NCBI RefSeq assembly: GCF_008122205.1 | Contig: NZ_PHNJ01000015.1 | Location: 61,750 to 125,749 of the forward strand | Direction: 5' to 3' | Source of the DNA: Natronococcus pandeyae | GTDB taxonomy: Archaea > Halobacteriota > Halobacteria > Halobacteriales > Natrialbaceae | Length of the DNA stretch: 64,000 bases | Shown: one piece after another, positions 45,345 through 54,220 of the stretch | Position numbering within the stretch: position 1 is the stretch's first letter | How the letters are laid out: every line of letters starts with the position of its first letter | Program-made: the position numbers and the translations under genes | Notes under the pieces: generated by a model | Database searches by the model: none | What the model saw: only the letters and a program-made list of their open reading frames with translations | What the model was told of the DNA's origin: nothing

Positions 45345-45367
45345 GGAATCGCACTCGAAGCGATTCC
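45345..45367. terminator. Hairpin after the transporter operon; possible decayed repeat copy
   Basis: GGAATCGC-ACTCGAA-GCGATTCC is a perfect 8-bp stem with a 7-nt loop, 52 nt past the permease stop on the minus strand. It is preceded on the + strand by CTATAACTCGCAACTATTG, similar in layout to the left arm of the dispersed inverted repeat. It may be a terminator, a decayed repeat copy, or both. Confidence 0.45.
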
Positions 45368-45418
45368 CGCCCACGATGTCGATACGCCACCGACGCGTCG
45401 GATCGCGGTTTCGGATCG

Positions 45419-46468
45419 CTAGTCCTCGCTCTCGTAGGGTTCGCCGACGGAGGCCGGCATCCGGGTCTTGCCCCAGATCGTCAGCACGACGATCACGCCG
45501 ACGTACGGCAGCAGTCCCATCAGTCGCCCCGAAACCGCGATGTCGACGGTCTGGAACTGGACCTGCAGTCCCTCGAGCCCGCCGAACAGCAGCGCCGCGA
45601 GCGCCGCGCCGAGCGGGTTGTAGTTGCCGAAGAGGTAGGCGACGATCGCGATCCAGCCGCGACCGTCGACCATCGTGTCCCCGGTGCCGATGAACGTGCC
45701 CGCGTGGGCGAGCAACACCGCCCCGCCGAGGCCCGCCATGGCGCCCGAGAACAGCACCGTCGCGTACCGGACCCGGTTGACGTCGACGCCGGCGGTGTCG
45801 AGCGCCGTCGGGTTCTCGCCGGCCGCCTGAATCCAGTAACCGTACCGGGTGCGATACAGCACTACCCAGGCCGCGACGACCAGTACGATCGTCACCAGCA
45901 CGAGCGGCGACTGACGGAAGAGGATCGGGCCGACGACGGGCACCTCCGCGAGGTACGGGATCGAGTAGCGGTTCATGCTCGCCAGTCCCGGGCTCCGGAC
46001 GGTGCCCCACAGCAGCGATGCGAGGAACGGTGCGAAGCCCAGCCCCATGAACCAGACGGCCAGCCCGGCGACGATCTGGTCGGCCTTGTACCGGATCAAC
46101 AGGACGGCGTAGCCCGCGGTCAGCGCCAGCGAGACGCCGATCGCAACCACGATCGCGAGCCAGACGTGAAGCTGGGTCGTCCCCCCGACGAGCGACAGCG
46201 TCGCCGCGGCGGTGATCGCCCCGAAGATCATGAACCCCTCGAGGCCGATGTTGAAGACGCCGCTCTTCTCGGCGTACAGTCCGCCGACGGCCGCCAGCGC
46301 GATCGGCGAGGCCAGCATGAGCGTCCGGTTGACGAAGCCGACCGTCAGGATGCGCTCGAGGGCGACGTCGAACCAGATCGTCACCACCGCGGCGAACGCG
46401 ACGACGGCGATCAGCGCGAGCCCGCCGAGTTGCAGCCGCCGCTGGCTCGAATCCGTGGCCAGGCTCAT
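45419..46468 (-). CDS. BMP-type (nucleoside-like) ABC transporter permease
   Basis: 349 residues, BPD_transp_2 permease with about nine to ten helices. Signature stretches: LMLASPIALAAVGGLYAEKSGVFNIGLEGFMIFGA near residue 50 and YWIQAAGENPTALDTAGV in the cytoplasmic loop. These fit the NupQ/YufQ type paired with BMP lipoproteins. Its start overlaps the stop of the next permease by 4 nt. It is the last gene of the four-gene operon. Confidence 0.9.
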   Translation of the reverse strand: MSLATDSSQRRLQLGGLALIAVVAFAAVVTIWFDVALERILTVGFVNRTLMLASPIALAAVGGLYAEKSGVFNIGLEGFMIFGAITAAATLSLVGGTTQLHVWLAIVVAIGVSLALTAGYAVLLIRYKADQIVAGLAVWFMGLGFAPFLASLLWGTVRSPGLASMNRYSIPYLAEVPVVGPILFRQSPLVLVTIVLVVAAWVVLYRTRYGYWIQAAGENPTALDTAGVDVNRVRYATVLFSGAMAGLGGAVLLAHAGTFIGTGDTMVDGRGWIAIVAYLFGNYNPLGAALAALLFGGLEGLQVQFQTVDIAVSGRLMGLLPYVGVIVVLTIWGKTRMPASVGEPYESED

Positions 46469-47598
46469 CGTCGGTCACCTCCGAGGCCCGTTCGCTTGGC
46501 GATCATCCGGAACAGTTCCGGCGCGGCGACGAACAGGACGACGACGCCGACGATGCCGTCGATCAGCTGCACCGGGACGTCGCTGTGAATCTGGACGTGC
46601 GAACCCGAAGACTCGAGCGCGCCGAACAGCAGCGACGCCGGGACGACGCCGACGGGGTTGTTCGCCGCCAGCAGGCTGACGGCGATCGCGTCGAAGCCGT
46701 AGGTGCCGATCCCGGAGGGGTCGATGAAGTAGCCCTGGACCATGATGGCGAACACCGCGCCGACGAGTCCGGCGACCATCCCCGAGAGCGTCATCGTCGC
46801 GACGATCGTCCGCTGGGGATCGACCCCGGCGAAGCGGGCCGCGCTCGTCTGGTAGCCGCTCGTGACCATGTCGTAGCCGAAACTCGTCCGGGCCATGCCG
46901 ACGGCGACGACTCCGACGACGGCGAGCGCCAGCGCGAGGCCGACGATCGAGAAGTTCGGGTCCGAAAACACCAGCTGCGGGAACGCGACGCCCTCCGGGA
47001 GGTACTCGGTGCGAACCGAGCGGGCGTCGTCCGGCCTGAGCGGGCCGTCGACGGCCCAGCCGACGATCCCGATGGCGATGAAGTTCAGCATGATCGTCGT
47101 GATGATCTCGTTGGCGCCGTAGTAGGCCTTCAACACGCCGGGGAGCGCCGCGTACAGGCCGCCGGCGACGACCGCCGCCAGCAGGCCGACGAGCGTCAGG
47201 CCGACCCCGCCGACCGCCCCGGCCGGAACGAACGGCGCGAGCCAGATTATCGACAGCACGCAGGCGATGCCGCCGACGATCAGCTGGCCCTGAACGCCGA
47301 TGTTGAAAACGCCCGCCCGGAACGCGATCGCGACGGCGACCCCGGCCAGGATGAACAGCGTCGTAAACCGTAGCGTGCGGGTGAACGCGCCCGTACTCCC
47401 GAAGGAGCCGACGACGAGCTGCTGGGCGAACAGCAAGGGATTGTGCCCGGCCGCCGCCACGACTACCAGGCCGATCAGCAGCGCCAGTCCGGTCGAGCCG
47501 ATCGCGATGCCGATCCGTTCGTAGAGCGTGGCGTCGAGCAGTCGATCGGCTATCTTGTCGAGGGTCGCCCTCGGACGGTTCGTATCGCTGTCGCTCAT
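46465..47598 (-). CDS. BMP-type (nucleoside-like) ABC transporter permease
   Basis: 377 residues, the second BPD_transp_2 permease (NupP/YufP-like). An acidic/basic N-terminal cytoplasmic stretch of about 30 residues precedes helix 1 (IGIAIGSTGLALLIGLVVVA). FRAGVFNIGVQGQLIVGGIA and AYYGANEIITTIMLNFIA are the conserved blocks. It overlaps the ATPase gene by 4 nt upstream and its partner by 4 nt downstream. Confidence 0.9.
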   Translation of the reverse strand: MSDSDTNRPRATLDKIADRLLDATLYERIGIAIGSTGLALLIGLVVVAAAGHNPLLFAQQLVVGSFGSTGAFTRTLRFTTLFILAGVAVAIAFRAGVFNIGVQGQLIVGGIACVLSIIWLAPFVPAGAVGGVGLTLVGLLAAVVAGGLYAALPGVLKAYYGANEIITTIMLNFIAIGIVGWAVDGPLRPDDARSVRTEYLPEGVAFPQLVFSDPNFSIVGLALALAVVGVVAVGMARTSFGYDMVTSGYQTSAARFAGVDPQRTIVATMTLSGMVAGLVGAVFAIMVQGYFIDPSGIGTYGFDAIAVSLLAANNPVGVVPASLLFGALESSGSHVQIHSDVPVQLIDGIVGVVVLFVAAPELFRMIAKRTGLGGDRR

Positions 47599-49205
47599 CG
47601 GTCGCCGTCACCTCCCGGCTGCCGGTCGACCGTAGCCTCCGCCTCGGGCTCCGACGGCTCCCCCTCGAGACGCTGGCCAGCCATCAGGAGGCCGAGTTCC
47701 GCGTCGGTCACCGCCTCCGGGGCGACCTCGTCGATGAACTCTCCCTCGTACATGACGGCGATCCGATCCGAAAGCGCCCGGAGTTCGTCGAGCTTCGAGG
47801 AGACGACGACGACGGCGAGCCCCTCGTCGCGGAGTTCGATCAGCCGGTTGTGGATGAACTCGAGCGAACCGACGTCGACCCCGCGGGTCGGATGCGAAGC
47901 GAGCATCACGTCCGGCTCGTGGCCGATCTCGCGGCCGACGATGAACTTCTGCTGGTTACCGCCCGACAGCGACGCCGCGTCGACCGCCGGGTTCGGCGGC
48001 TGGACATCGAACTCCTCGACGATCTCCTCGGCGTGATCGGTGACGCGAGCCCAGTCGATCCAGCCGTCCGCCACGTACGGCGGGACGGTCTGGTTGCCCA
48101 GCAACGCGTTTTTCACGAGGTCGTACGCCTGGACCAGCCCCTCGGTGTGGCGATCCTCAGGAATGTACGCGATGCCGGCCTCGAGGCGCCAGCGCCGGCC
48201 CGTCTCGGTGATTTCGTCGCCGTGAAAGCGGACGGTCCCCTCCTCGACGCGGCGGTGGCCGGTGAGCGCCTCGATCAGTTCGGTCTGACCGTTGCCCTGG
48301 ACGCCGGCGATTCCCAGGATTTCGTGTTCTCGGACCGTAAGATCGACACCCCTGACCTGCTCGCGGCCGCGATTACCCGTCACCCGGAGTTCCTCGGCCT
48401 CGAGGACGGGCTCGCCCGGCGTCGCCGTCCGGGCCAGCCGGTCGAACGACACCTCCCGTCCGACCATCATCTCCGCCAGCTCCTGTTCCGTGGTCTCGGC
48501 CGCGGGGACGGTGCCGATCGCTTCGCCGTCGCGCAACACGGTGATCCGGTCGGCGGCCGCGAGCACCTCGTCGAGTTTGTGCGAGATGAAGATCAGCGAG
48601 TGGCCGGCCGCCCGGAGGTCGTCCAGCAGGTCGAGCAGCCCCTCGACCTCCTGCGGCGTGAGGACGGCCGTCGGCTCGTCGAGGATGAGGATCTCCGCGC
48701 CCCTGTAGAGGCTCTTGACGATCTCGACGCGCTGGCGGGTCCCGAGGTCGAGTTCCTCCACGGGCGTCTCGAGGTGGCGGTCGACGTCGAAGCCGTAGCG
48801 CGAGCAGATCGATTCGATCTCCTCGCGGGCGGCCCGTTCGTCGACGAGCCCGCCGTCAGTCGGTTCGTGACCCAGCACGACGTTCTGGAGGACGGTCATC
48901 GGCTCGACCAGCTGGAAGTGCTGGTGGATCATGCCGATCCCGGCGTCCATCGCGTCCTGGGGCGACTCGAACGTGCGGGGCTCGCCGTCGACGTAGATCG
49001 TTCCCTCGTCCTGATCGTACAGCCCGTAGAGGACGCTCATCAGCGTCGTCTTTCCCGATCCGTTCTCGCCGAGCAGCGCGTGGATCGTCCCGTGCTCGAG
49101 CCGGAAGTCGACGTCGTCGTTCGCGACGACGTCACCGAAGGTCTTGGTAATCCCCTCGAGGCGGACCGCCGGCGGGTCGTCGGCTGGTGGATCAGTGGCT
49201 ACCAT
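47595..49205 (-). CDS. BMP-type ABC transporter ATPase with two cassettes
   Basis: 536 residues containing two fused nucleotide-binding domains, as in RbsA/NupO. Cassette 1: Walker A GENGSGKTTL, signature LDLGTRQRV, Walker B ILILDEPTAVL. Cassette 2: degenerate P-loop GVQGNGQTEL, signature LSGGNQQKF and VMLASHPTRGVD in place of the usual Walker B. Asymmetric second cassettes are normal in this class. The C-terminal 20 residues are acidic. It energises the two permeases. Confidence 0.92.
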   Translation of the reverse strand: MVATDPPADDPPAVRLEGITKTFGDVVANDDVDFRLEHGTIHALLGENGSGKTTLMSVLYGLYDQDEGTIYVDGEPRTFESPQDAMDAGIGMIHQHFQLVEPMTVLQNVVLGHEPTDGGLVDERAAREEIESICSRYGFDVDRHLETPVEELDLGTRQRVEIVKSLYRGAEILILDEPTAVLTPQEVEGLLDLLDDLRAAGHSLIFISHKLDEVLAAADRITVLRDGEAIGTVPAAETTEQELAEMMVGREVSFDRLARTATPGEPVLEAEELRVTGNRGREQVRGVDLTVREHEILGIAGVQGNGQTELIEALTGHRRVEEGTVRFHGDEITETGRRWRLEAGIAYIPEDRHTEGLVQAYDLVKNALLGNQTVPPYVADGWIDWARVTDHAEEIVEEFDVQPPNPAVDAASLSGGNQQKFIVGREIGHEPDVMLASHPTRGVDVGSLEFIHNRLIELRDEGLAVVVVSSKLDELRALSDRIAVMYEGEFIDEVAPEAVTDAELGLLMAGQRLEGEPSEPEAEATVDRQPGGDGDR

Positions 49206-49249
49206 CGTGACTCCGTGAAACTGCGATCATGCGTGCGGGCGAGGGGCGA

Positions 49250-50368
49250 TCAGCACCCCGTCGGTCCGCAGGTGAGTTCGACCTCGCCGTCGACGACCGC
49301 CTGCTTCGCCTCCTCGAGGTTCCCCTCGAGCGAGTCTGGCATCTCGCCCTCGAACTCCTGGCCGACGACGTAGTCGATCCCCTCTTGCTCGATGCTGAGG
49401 TTCTGCTCGCCCGAGACGCTCTCCCAGTCGTCCTCGACGACGGCCTCCGTCACCTGGTAGGTGGCCTCGTTGAGCGCCTTGATCGCCGAGCCTAGGATGA
49501 CGTCGGCGTACTGCTCGTTGGCGACCGACTGGTCGCTGTCGACGCCCATCGCGAACCGGTCGTTGTCCTCAGCGGCGGCGAACGCGCCCGCCCCCGCGGC
49601 TGCGGCGGCGTGCCAGACGATGTCGGCCCCGTCGTCGAACTGGGAGGTTGCGACGTCGTTCAGCGCCTCGCTATCGGAGAAGCTACCGCCGTAGCCGGTG
49701 AGGACGTCGACGCTGTCGTCGACCCACTCCACCCCCTCGATATAGGACTGTTCGAACGCGTTGATCAGGTCGATGTCCTCGCCGCCGGCGAAGCCGACGA
49801 CGCTCTCGTCCGGCTCCGTGGCGCTGCCCTCGTGGTCGATCTCCTCGTGGGTCAGCGTCCCGGCGGCGACGCCGGCGAGAAACGACATCTCGTTGTTCAT
49901 CTCGATCCAGCCGGAGACGTTGTCCGCCCCCTCGACGTGGTCGTTGATCAGCATCCAGTACTGGTCGGGGTAGGCCTCGGAGTGTTCGACGAGCCCCTCG
50001 TAATGCTGGTAGCCGACCATCACGATGAGGTCGTAGCTTCCGTCCTCGGCCAGGTCCTCCTGTCGGGCCGCGAACTCTGCGGTTTCGGTTTCCTCGACCT
50101 GCGTGATCTCGACGTCGAACTCGTCGGCCGCCTCCTCGAGCCCCTCCAGGGCGTTGTCGTTGAACGCGTTGTCACCGAAGCCGGCGTCGCTCGAGATGAT
50201 CGCGACCTGACCGCCATCGCCGTTCCCACCGTCGCCGCCGAGGCAGCCGGCCAGGGTCGCTCCTCCGAGAACGGCACCCGACGCAAGCACGGCCCGGCGG
50301 CTGATACCGCCCACTCGCGTCGCATTCCGTGACCCGTCCCCCTCCGTGTATGTATCGTTACCAAACAT
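49250..50368 (-). CDS. BMP-family substrate-binding lipoprotein
   Basis: 372 residues. Tat motif (ISRRAVLASGAVLGG) and lipobox LAGC, then a Gly/Asp tether, so a membrane-anchored surface protein. The BMP (PnrA/Med-like) fold is marked by VAIISSDAGFGDNAFNDNALEGLEEAAD, IVMVGYQHYEGL and DIVWHAAAAAGAGAFAA. Family members bind purine nucleosides or related ribosides. I use the ATG at 50368; a GTG one codon earlier is possible. CATTAA-type TATA near 50395 fits a leaderless start. First gene of the operon. Confidence 0.9.
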   Translation of the reverse strand: MFGNDTYTEGDGSRNATRVGGISRRAVLASGAVLGGATLAGCLGGDGGNGDGGQVAIISSDAGFGDNAFNDNALEGLEEAADEFDVEITQVEETETAEFAARQEDLAEDGSYDLIVMVGYQHYEGLVEHSEAYPDQYWMLINDHVEGADNVSGWIEMNNEMSFLAGVAAGTLTHEEIDHEGSATEPDESVVGFAGGEDIDLINAFEQSYIEGVEWVDDSVDVLTGYGGSFSDSEALNDVATSQFDDGADIVWHAAAAAGAGAFAAAEDNDRFAMGVDSDQSVANEQYADVILGSAIKALNEATYQVTEAVVEDDWESVSGEQNLSIEQEGIDYVVGQEFEGEMPDSLEGNLEEAKQAVVDGEVELTCGPTGC

Positions 50369-50776
50369 CACGGGATGTAGTGTTACAAGGCGTACATTAA
50401 CTCTTTTCTAAAGAATGACAGATTCTGCTATCTTCTAACCTGCTCCGAACAGATACTTTCTGAAAAAAGGCTGAATAAATCCCGATCAGGGCGAGACGCA
50501 TTCGGCTGCCAACACCAGTCCCCTAGCGATAGGCACAGCCAAACCGAGTCGAATTCGCGGCCTGCGAGCAGGCCGTGTTGAGAGACAACGGTGAGTAATC
50601 AGCGTCCGGTGAGGCCTCCACAAAAGCTCCTGACGCGGTCGACATTCCGGGACTCGAGAGGCCTGGGAGCTTTCGTAGTGTTCGATTCTCTCAGCGAGTC
50701 GGTGTAATCTGGACACCGTCCCGCGAGCGGGGGCCAAAGCTGACAACCACCACACACGGAATTGCTCGGACTCCCG
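50369..50776. other. Intergenic with short hairpin
   Basis: 408 nt. GGCCTGC-GA-GCAGGCC at 50559-50574 is a compact perfect hairpin. No protein frame of haloarchaeal character, although 50590-50755 has an even composition that could be the end of a lost gene. Confidence 0.4.
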
Positions 50777-51361
50777 CTACGGGTTCGGTGGATCGTCGAT
50801 CAGAACCACGGCCTCGCCGTCGACGACCCTCGTTTCCGCGTCCTCGTCGTCGACGACCGTCGAAAGCCGGTACTGACTGTTGCCGAGATTTTCGACGACT
50901 TCGACGGTCCCGGTCAGACGATCACCGGCCCGCACCGGGGCGCGGAACTCCAGATCCTGGGAGAGATAGATCGTGAGACCGGGAAGCCGGGCGAGTGCGG
51001 CGCTGATGAGGCCAGCCACCAGCGTTCCGTGAACGATGCGCCCACCGAATCGCGTCGCGGTGGCGTACTCCTCATCGAGATGGAGGCGGTTCGTGTCGCC
51101 TGACACTCGCGAGAATACTTCGACGTCCGCCTCGTCGAGAACCTTCGAGAAGGAGACCGTGTCACCGACTGTGATCTCGTCGGACTCCTCGACGGATCGG
51201 TCGAACGTCCAGTCGTGCTGGTCGAACGCGACGGAGTCGACACCCGGCAGCTGGTCCTCGTGGGTCGCTCCGGTGGGAAACAACGAGAGGACCGCCCGAT
51301 TCGCTTCGAGAGAGTTCTGCACCATCGATGCACCCATCCTGGTCCAGGCGTCCACGAACAT
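50777..51361 (-). CDS. MaoC-like (R)-enoyl-CoA hydratase
   Basis: 194 residues. The hot-dog domain (about 60-190) contains FSRVSGDTNRLHLDEEYA and FGGRIVHGTLVAGL, the hydratase-2 signature with the catalytic Asp and His in GDTNRLH. The first 55 residues (MFVDAWTRMGASMVQNSLEANRAVL...) are an extra, partly helical extension resembling the start of haloarchaeal PHA-associated proteins. It would hydrate enoyl-CoA, as in fatty-acid or polyhydroxyalkanoate metabolism. No pha genes are in view. Confidence 0.85.
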   Translation of the reverse strand: MFVDAWTRMGASMVQNSLEANRAVLSLFPTGATHEDQLPGVDSVAFDQHDWTFDRSVEESDEITVGDTVSFSKVLDEADVEVFSRVSGDTNRLHLDEEYATATRFGGRIVHGTLVAGLISAALARLPGLTIYLSQDLEFRAPVRAGDRLTGTVEVVENLGNSQYRLSTVVDDEDAETRVVDGEAVVLIDDPPNP

Positions 51362-51734
51362 ACGTCTTCCAGGTGTAGCCCCCCTTTGGCGATTCCGATC
51401 GTTTCACGCCCGGCAGCGAACGCGAAAGCACCCACAGCTGTTCAAGACGGCGTTACGCGGTCATCGCGGCTGGTCCGACGGTCGCCATCACGGGCTGACT
51501 TCCCACCCCCTCGTGTCCCATCGCGGGCCACCAGGTTTCGGTGCGAAGTTCCAGAGTCTCCGGCGAGTAGGCGTACCGACAGCGTCGAATTGAGCCCGAA
51601 CGCTGTTGCTACTGGCGGCAGCGATACCGGTTCTCCGTCCTCCATCGGGGAAGACGCCAGCAGGTGGCTGCTGAACGGCTGTTGATGGCCGGTGGCATTT
51701 CGACGACCGGCGGAAAAAGGAGCGGCTCGGGTGT
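51362..51734. other. Intergenic, no gene seen
   Basis: 373 nt. Overlapping Ser/Arg-rich frames only. Confidence 0.4.
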
Positions 51735-51920
51735 TCACTGCGGTGTCAACGGTCGTTCTCTGCGGGGCTGCTCCTGTTGAGCCTGTAATAGCTGGATAAT
51801 GGCGGTGCTCAGCTCGCTGCGCTGATGTTTAGTCAGCAGATGGTAGTGGAGGTTTGATTCGCGCCGTATGCGCCGATCACAGCACGGACAGTAGAGACTA
51901 TTCGTGATCATCGCTTCCAT
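51735..51920 (-). CDS. C2H2 zinc-finger micro-protein
   Basis: 61 residues. YCPCCDRRIRRESNLHYHLLTKH carries Cys-x2-Cys and His-x4-His, a classical C2H2 finger near residues 10-32, and a Gln-rich tail follows. ACATAAGCTA at about 51940-51950 is a TATA box about 25 nt before the ATG ending at 51920, so the first ATG is the likely leaderless start. A small DNA- or protein-binding regulator is plausible. Confidence 0.7.
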   Translation of the reverse strand: MEAMITNSLYCPCCDRRIRRESNLHYHLLTKHQRSELSTAIIQLLQAQQEQPRRERPLTPQ

Positions 51921-52435
51921 CTACTCTCGGATGCCGCAAATAGCTTATGTTAGTCACTCACACACATAGGTGTTGCCAGTGGACTGACTTTCTCTCTGAC
52001 AGGAGTACCACCCTCCGATACGAGCAAATGCGTCGAATGAGTAACATCTCGTTAACTCGGGACTCAGGTGGCACAGCGGTCCTTGGACGAGGGCTCTCTC
52101 GAGAGCGATACGCAACGAGAGAACTCAACAGCTATGCTCTCGGCCGTACAGAGAGAACCAATTCGACGCAGCGTGTCTCAAATCAGAGTGGATACGAGCA
52201 GTTCTACCAGTACTCGGCAGATAGGTGCCCACATCTGGAGTATGCGCTATCACGACGCGTGCCTGATCAAACATGACGGTCGAAACCATCGGAAGGCTCG
52301 CGCTCGCTCGGCGGGTCAATTCCTGGACGACACACGGAGGAGGTCAGCTGAGAGACGACCCTCGCTGGCCGGGAACCCATCCCCGTGACACAGTGGTTAT
52401 GATTAATGACCTCTCGCGGTGATCAGAAACACGCT
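51921..52435. other. Intergenic, no convincing gene
   Basis: 515 nt. It holds the TATA box of the zinc-finger gene at its left end. Frames elsewhere are not of haloarchaeal character. Confidence 0.4.
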
Positions 52436-52669
52436 ATGAACACAACAGTGTTCCTCGAGACCCCGATGGACGACCGCCACGAAATAGAGTGCGAGGAGGC
52501 CAAAGTGATCGGGAACGTCGTCTGGGCGACCCCGGCTCACGACGGACAGGAGGTCGTCGTGCCGCTGTCGAACGTGGCCGGAGTCACCGGCGACGCTGTC
52601 GAACAGGAGATCGACGAGGTCGAGTACCCGGGTGGCCGAATCACCGAACTCGTGACGCGGCTCTCCTGA
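52436..52669 (+). CDS. Hypothetical small acidic protein
   Basis: 77 residues from MNTTVFLETP, very acidic, predicted beta-rich (AKVIGNVVWAT, QEVVVPLSNVAGVTGD). The inner ATG at 52436 is preferred to one ten codons upstream because the intervening residues are basic. Not recognised. Confidence 0.55.
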   Translation: MNTTVFLETPMDDRHEIECEEAKVIGNVVWATPAHDGQEVVVPLSNVAGVTGDAVEQEIDEVEYPGGRITELVTRLS

Positions 52670-52982
52670 CGAAGACGCGACCAGAAGCGACGGTTCCAGC
52701 CGTGCGATGACCGAGCGAGGGGCGAGCGCGTGGGGTGACACGTGCCGAGCTACAAACGGTGATCACTCGTTCCAGGCGCCGAGTTGCTCGACGACCGGCC
52801 GGTCTAACGGCGGCTTTCGTCACCTACGCGACGCGTGGCGTTTCTCGAGAGACCGCGCAATCACAGCCGGTCGGGTGCACAGTAGCTGTCACTGGCCGCT
52901 ACTACGGTGACGAACTCGGGGCAGCCCGCCCGCAGGGAGAGACGGGGGTTCCGCCGCCGCGGGATGCAGCCCTGGCTGGCGG
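52670..52982. other. Intergenic between convergent genes
   Basis: 313 nt, no gene seen. Confidence 0.35.
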
Positions 52983-53447
52983 TTACCGAACGATCGTCAC
53001 CGGCACTGGCGAACGTCGAGCCACCGTTTCGGCAACACTCCCGAGCAGGATGCGACTCGCCCCAGTCCGCCCGTGACTACCGAGCACGATCTGATCGACG
53101 TCCTGGTCGGCGGCGGCGGCGAGAATCGTTCGTGGGACATCGCCGATGCGGACCTCCGTCTCGAGGTCGACATCGGCGTCAGCAGCCCGGTTCCGGGCTT
53201 CCTCGAAGACGGCTTCCGCCTGCGTCTCGCGGTGGGTGCGGATCTGTTCGTAGTCCGCCATCGTCTCCGTCCCGCTCTCGAGACTGGTCTTCGTGCCGGT
53301 CTCGAGTCCGGTCGCCCCGTAGATGTCGCCGGGATCGATGACGTGCACCGCGATGAGTTTCGCGCCGGGGTAGCTCTCGAGGGCGAACTCGAGGGCCGCC
53401 GTCGAACACTCGGAGGTGTCGAGCGGGACGAGCACGCGTGTCGTCAT
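52983..53447 (-). CDS. Universal stress protein (UspA family)
   Basis: 154 residues from MTTRVLVPLD. The UspA fold is clear: VLVPLDTSECSTAALEFAL at the start, and the C-terminal ATP-binding motif GSHGRTGASRILLGSVAETVARRSPVPVTIV. Such proteins bind ATP or AMP and are induced by stress. An upstream extension of 73 codons is open but not protein-like. The short insert YGATGLETGTKTSLESGTE is unusual. Confidence 0.9.
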   Translation of the reverse strand: MTTRVLVPLDTSECSTAALEFALESYPGAKLIAVHVIDPGDIYGATGLETGTKTSLESGTETMADYEQIRTHRETQAEAVFEEARNRAADADVDLETEVRIGDVPRTILAAAADQDVDQIVLGSHGRTGASRILLGSVAETVARRSPVPVTIVR

Positions 53448-53877
53448 GGGATGAACTTCGCCGGCGGCGGAAATAAAGCACTCTGGTGGGCACGAAACCC
53501 ACACTCGAGACGAACGTCGTGGTCGCTCAGCCCGAACAACGGCGGAACGCTCGGAAAAAGTATCGACGGGACCGCGGCGACGATCGACACGGCGTGAGAG
53601 CGAGGGGTAAGATAGTGTGCTATCCGTTCGACGGCACACACGACGCCTTCTTTGGTCCTCCGACACGACCCGTACAGCGGTTCGCTACCGAGCGTTCTCA
53701 CCGGAAACGGCCGGAGTGTTCACTCGAGGCTCCCGTCGTAGCCGGCCGCGAGCCCCTGGCTATTGCCGGCCGCGAGACTCCAGTGACGCAACCGGTTGAC
53801 AGTTCGGTCGCGACCCAGCAGGCGTCGCGTGGGAACGCAACGAGCCGCCTCGTCTCGATCAGCGGTGGGGGCGGTCG
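53448..53877. other. Intergenic, no gene seen
   Basis: 430 nt, Arg/Ser-rich frames only. Confidence 0.35.
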
Positions 53878-54156
53878 CTACTCGTGACGAAGCGCTGTGG
53901 CGATCGACTCGAGTTCTGCCTTCCGGAAGGGGCCCCCAGCACTGTCTGGATCGTCGTCGTCTCGAAGGCCGACCTTCCAGCGAATCCCCGCTCGCATCTG
54001 CGATTTCGGAGGCAGATTCCCCGTTGGGATCTCGTAGTCGACGGCGTCACAGATGGCGGCGAGAGCCTCCTTCGTGAAAGCCGTCGATTCCTCGCGCTCG
54101 TATCGTCCCACAGCCTGTCGGATCTCGTTCCGGAGTTCGTCGACCGTTCGTGTCAT
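53878..54156 (-). CDS. Conserved haloarchaeal hypothetical protein
   Basis: 92 residues. MTRTVDELRNEIRQAVGRYEREE opens with a long helix; KEALAAICDAVDYEIPTG and PPKSQMRAGIRWKVGL follow, and it ends AELESIATALRHE. I recall similar sequences in many haloarchaea without an assigned role. Cytoplasmic, mostly helical. Confidence 0.7.
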   Translation of the reverse strand: MTRTVDELRNEIRQAVGRYEREESTAFTKEALAAICDAVDYEIPTGNLPPKSQMRAGIRWKVGLRDDDDPDSAGGPFRKAELESIATALRHE

Positions 54157-54220
54157 ACGGCCGACGACGGACGAAGGCGTTGTGTAGGTTGTGGTCGCCC
54201 GTCGGCTGGCCGGCCCGCCG

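Noticed and set aside
44597..46588. 663-codon + frame across the PLP enzyme and permease genes
   Set aside because: It spans two genes on the opposite strand and is nearly all Arg, Asp, Glu and Gln, the mark of a shadow frame.
47850..49373. 507-codon + frame opposite the transporter ATPase
   Set aside because: Antisense of a gene with intact Walker motifs; no domain of its own.
50486..50755. 89-codon minus-strand frame after the BMP lipoprotein
   Set aside because: Arg/Pro/Leu-rich with no domain or promoter; it could be a remnant but I cannot support it.
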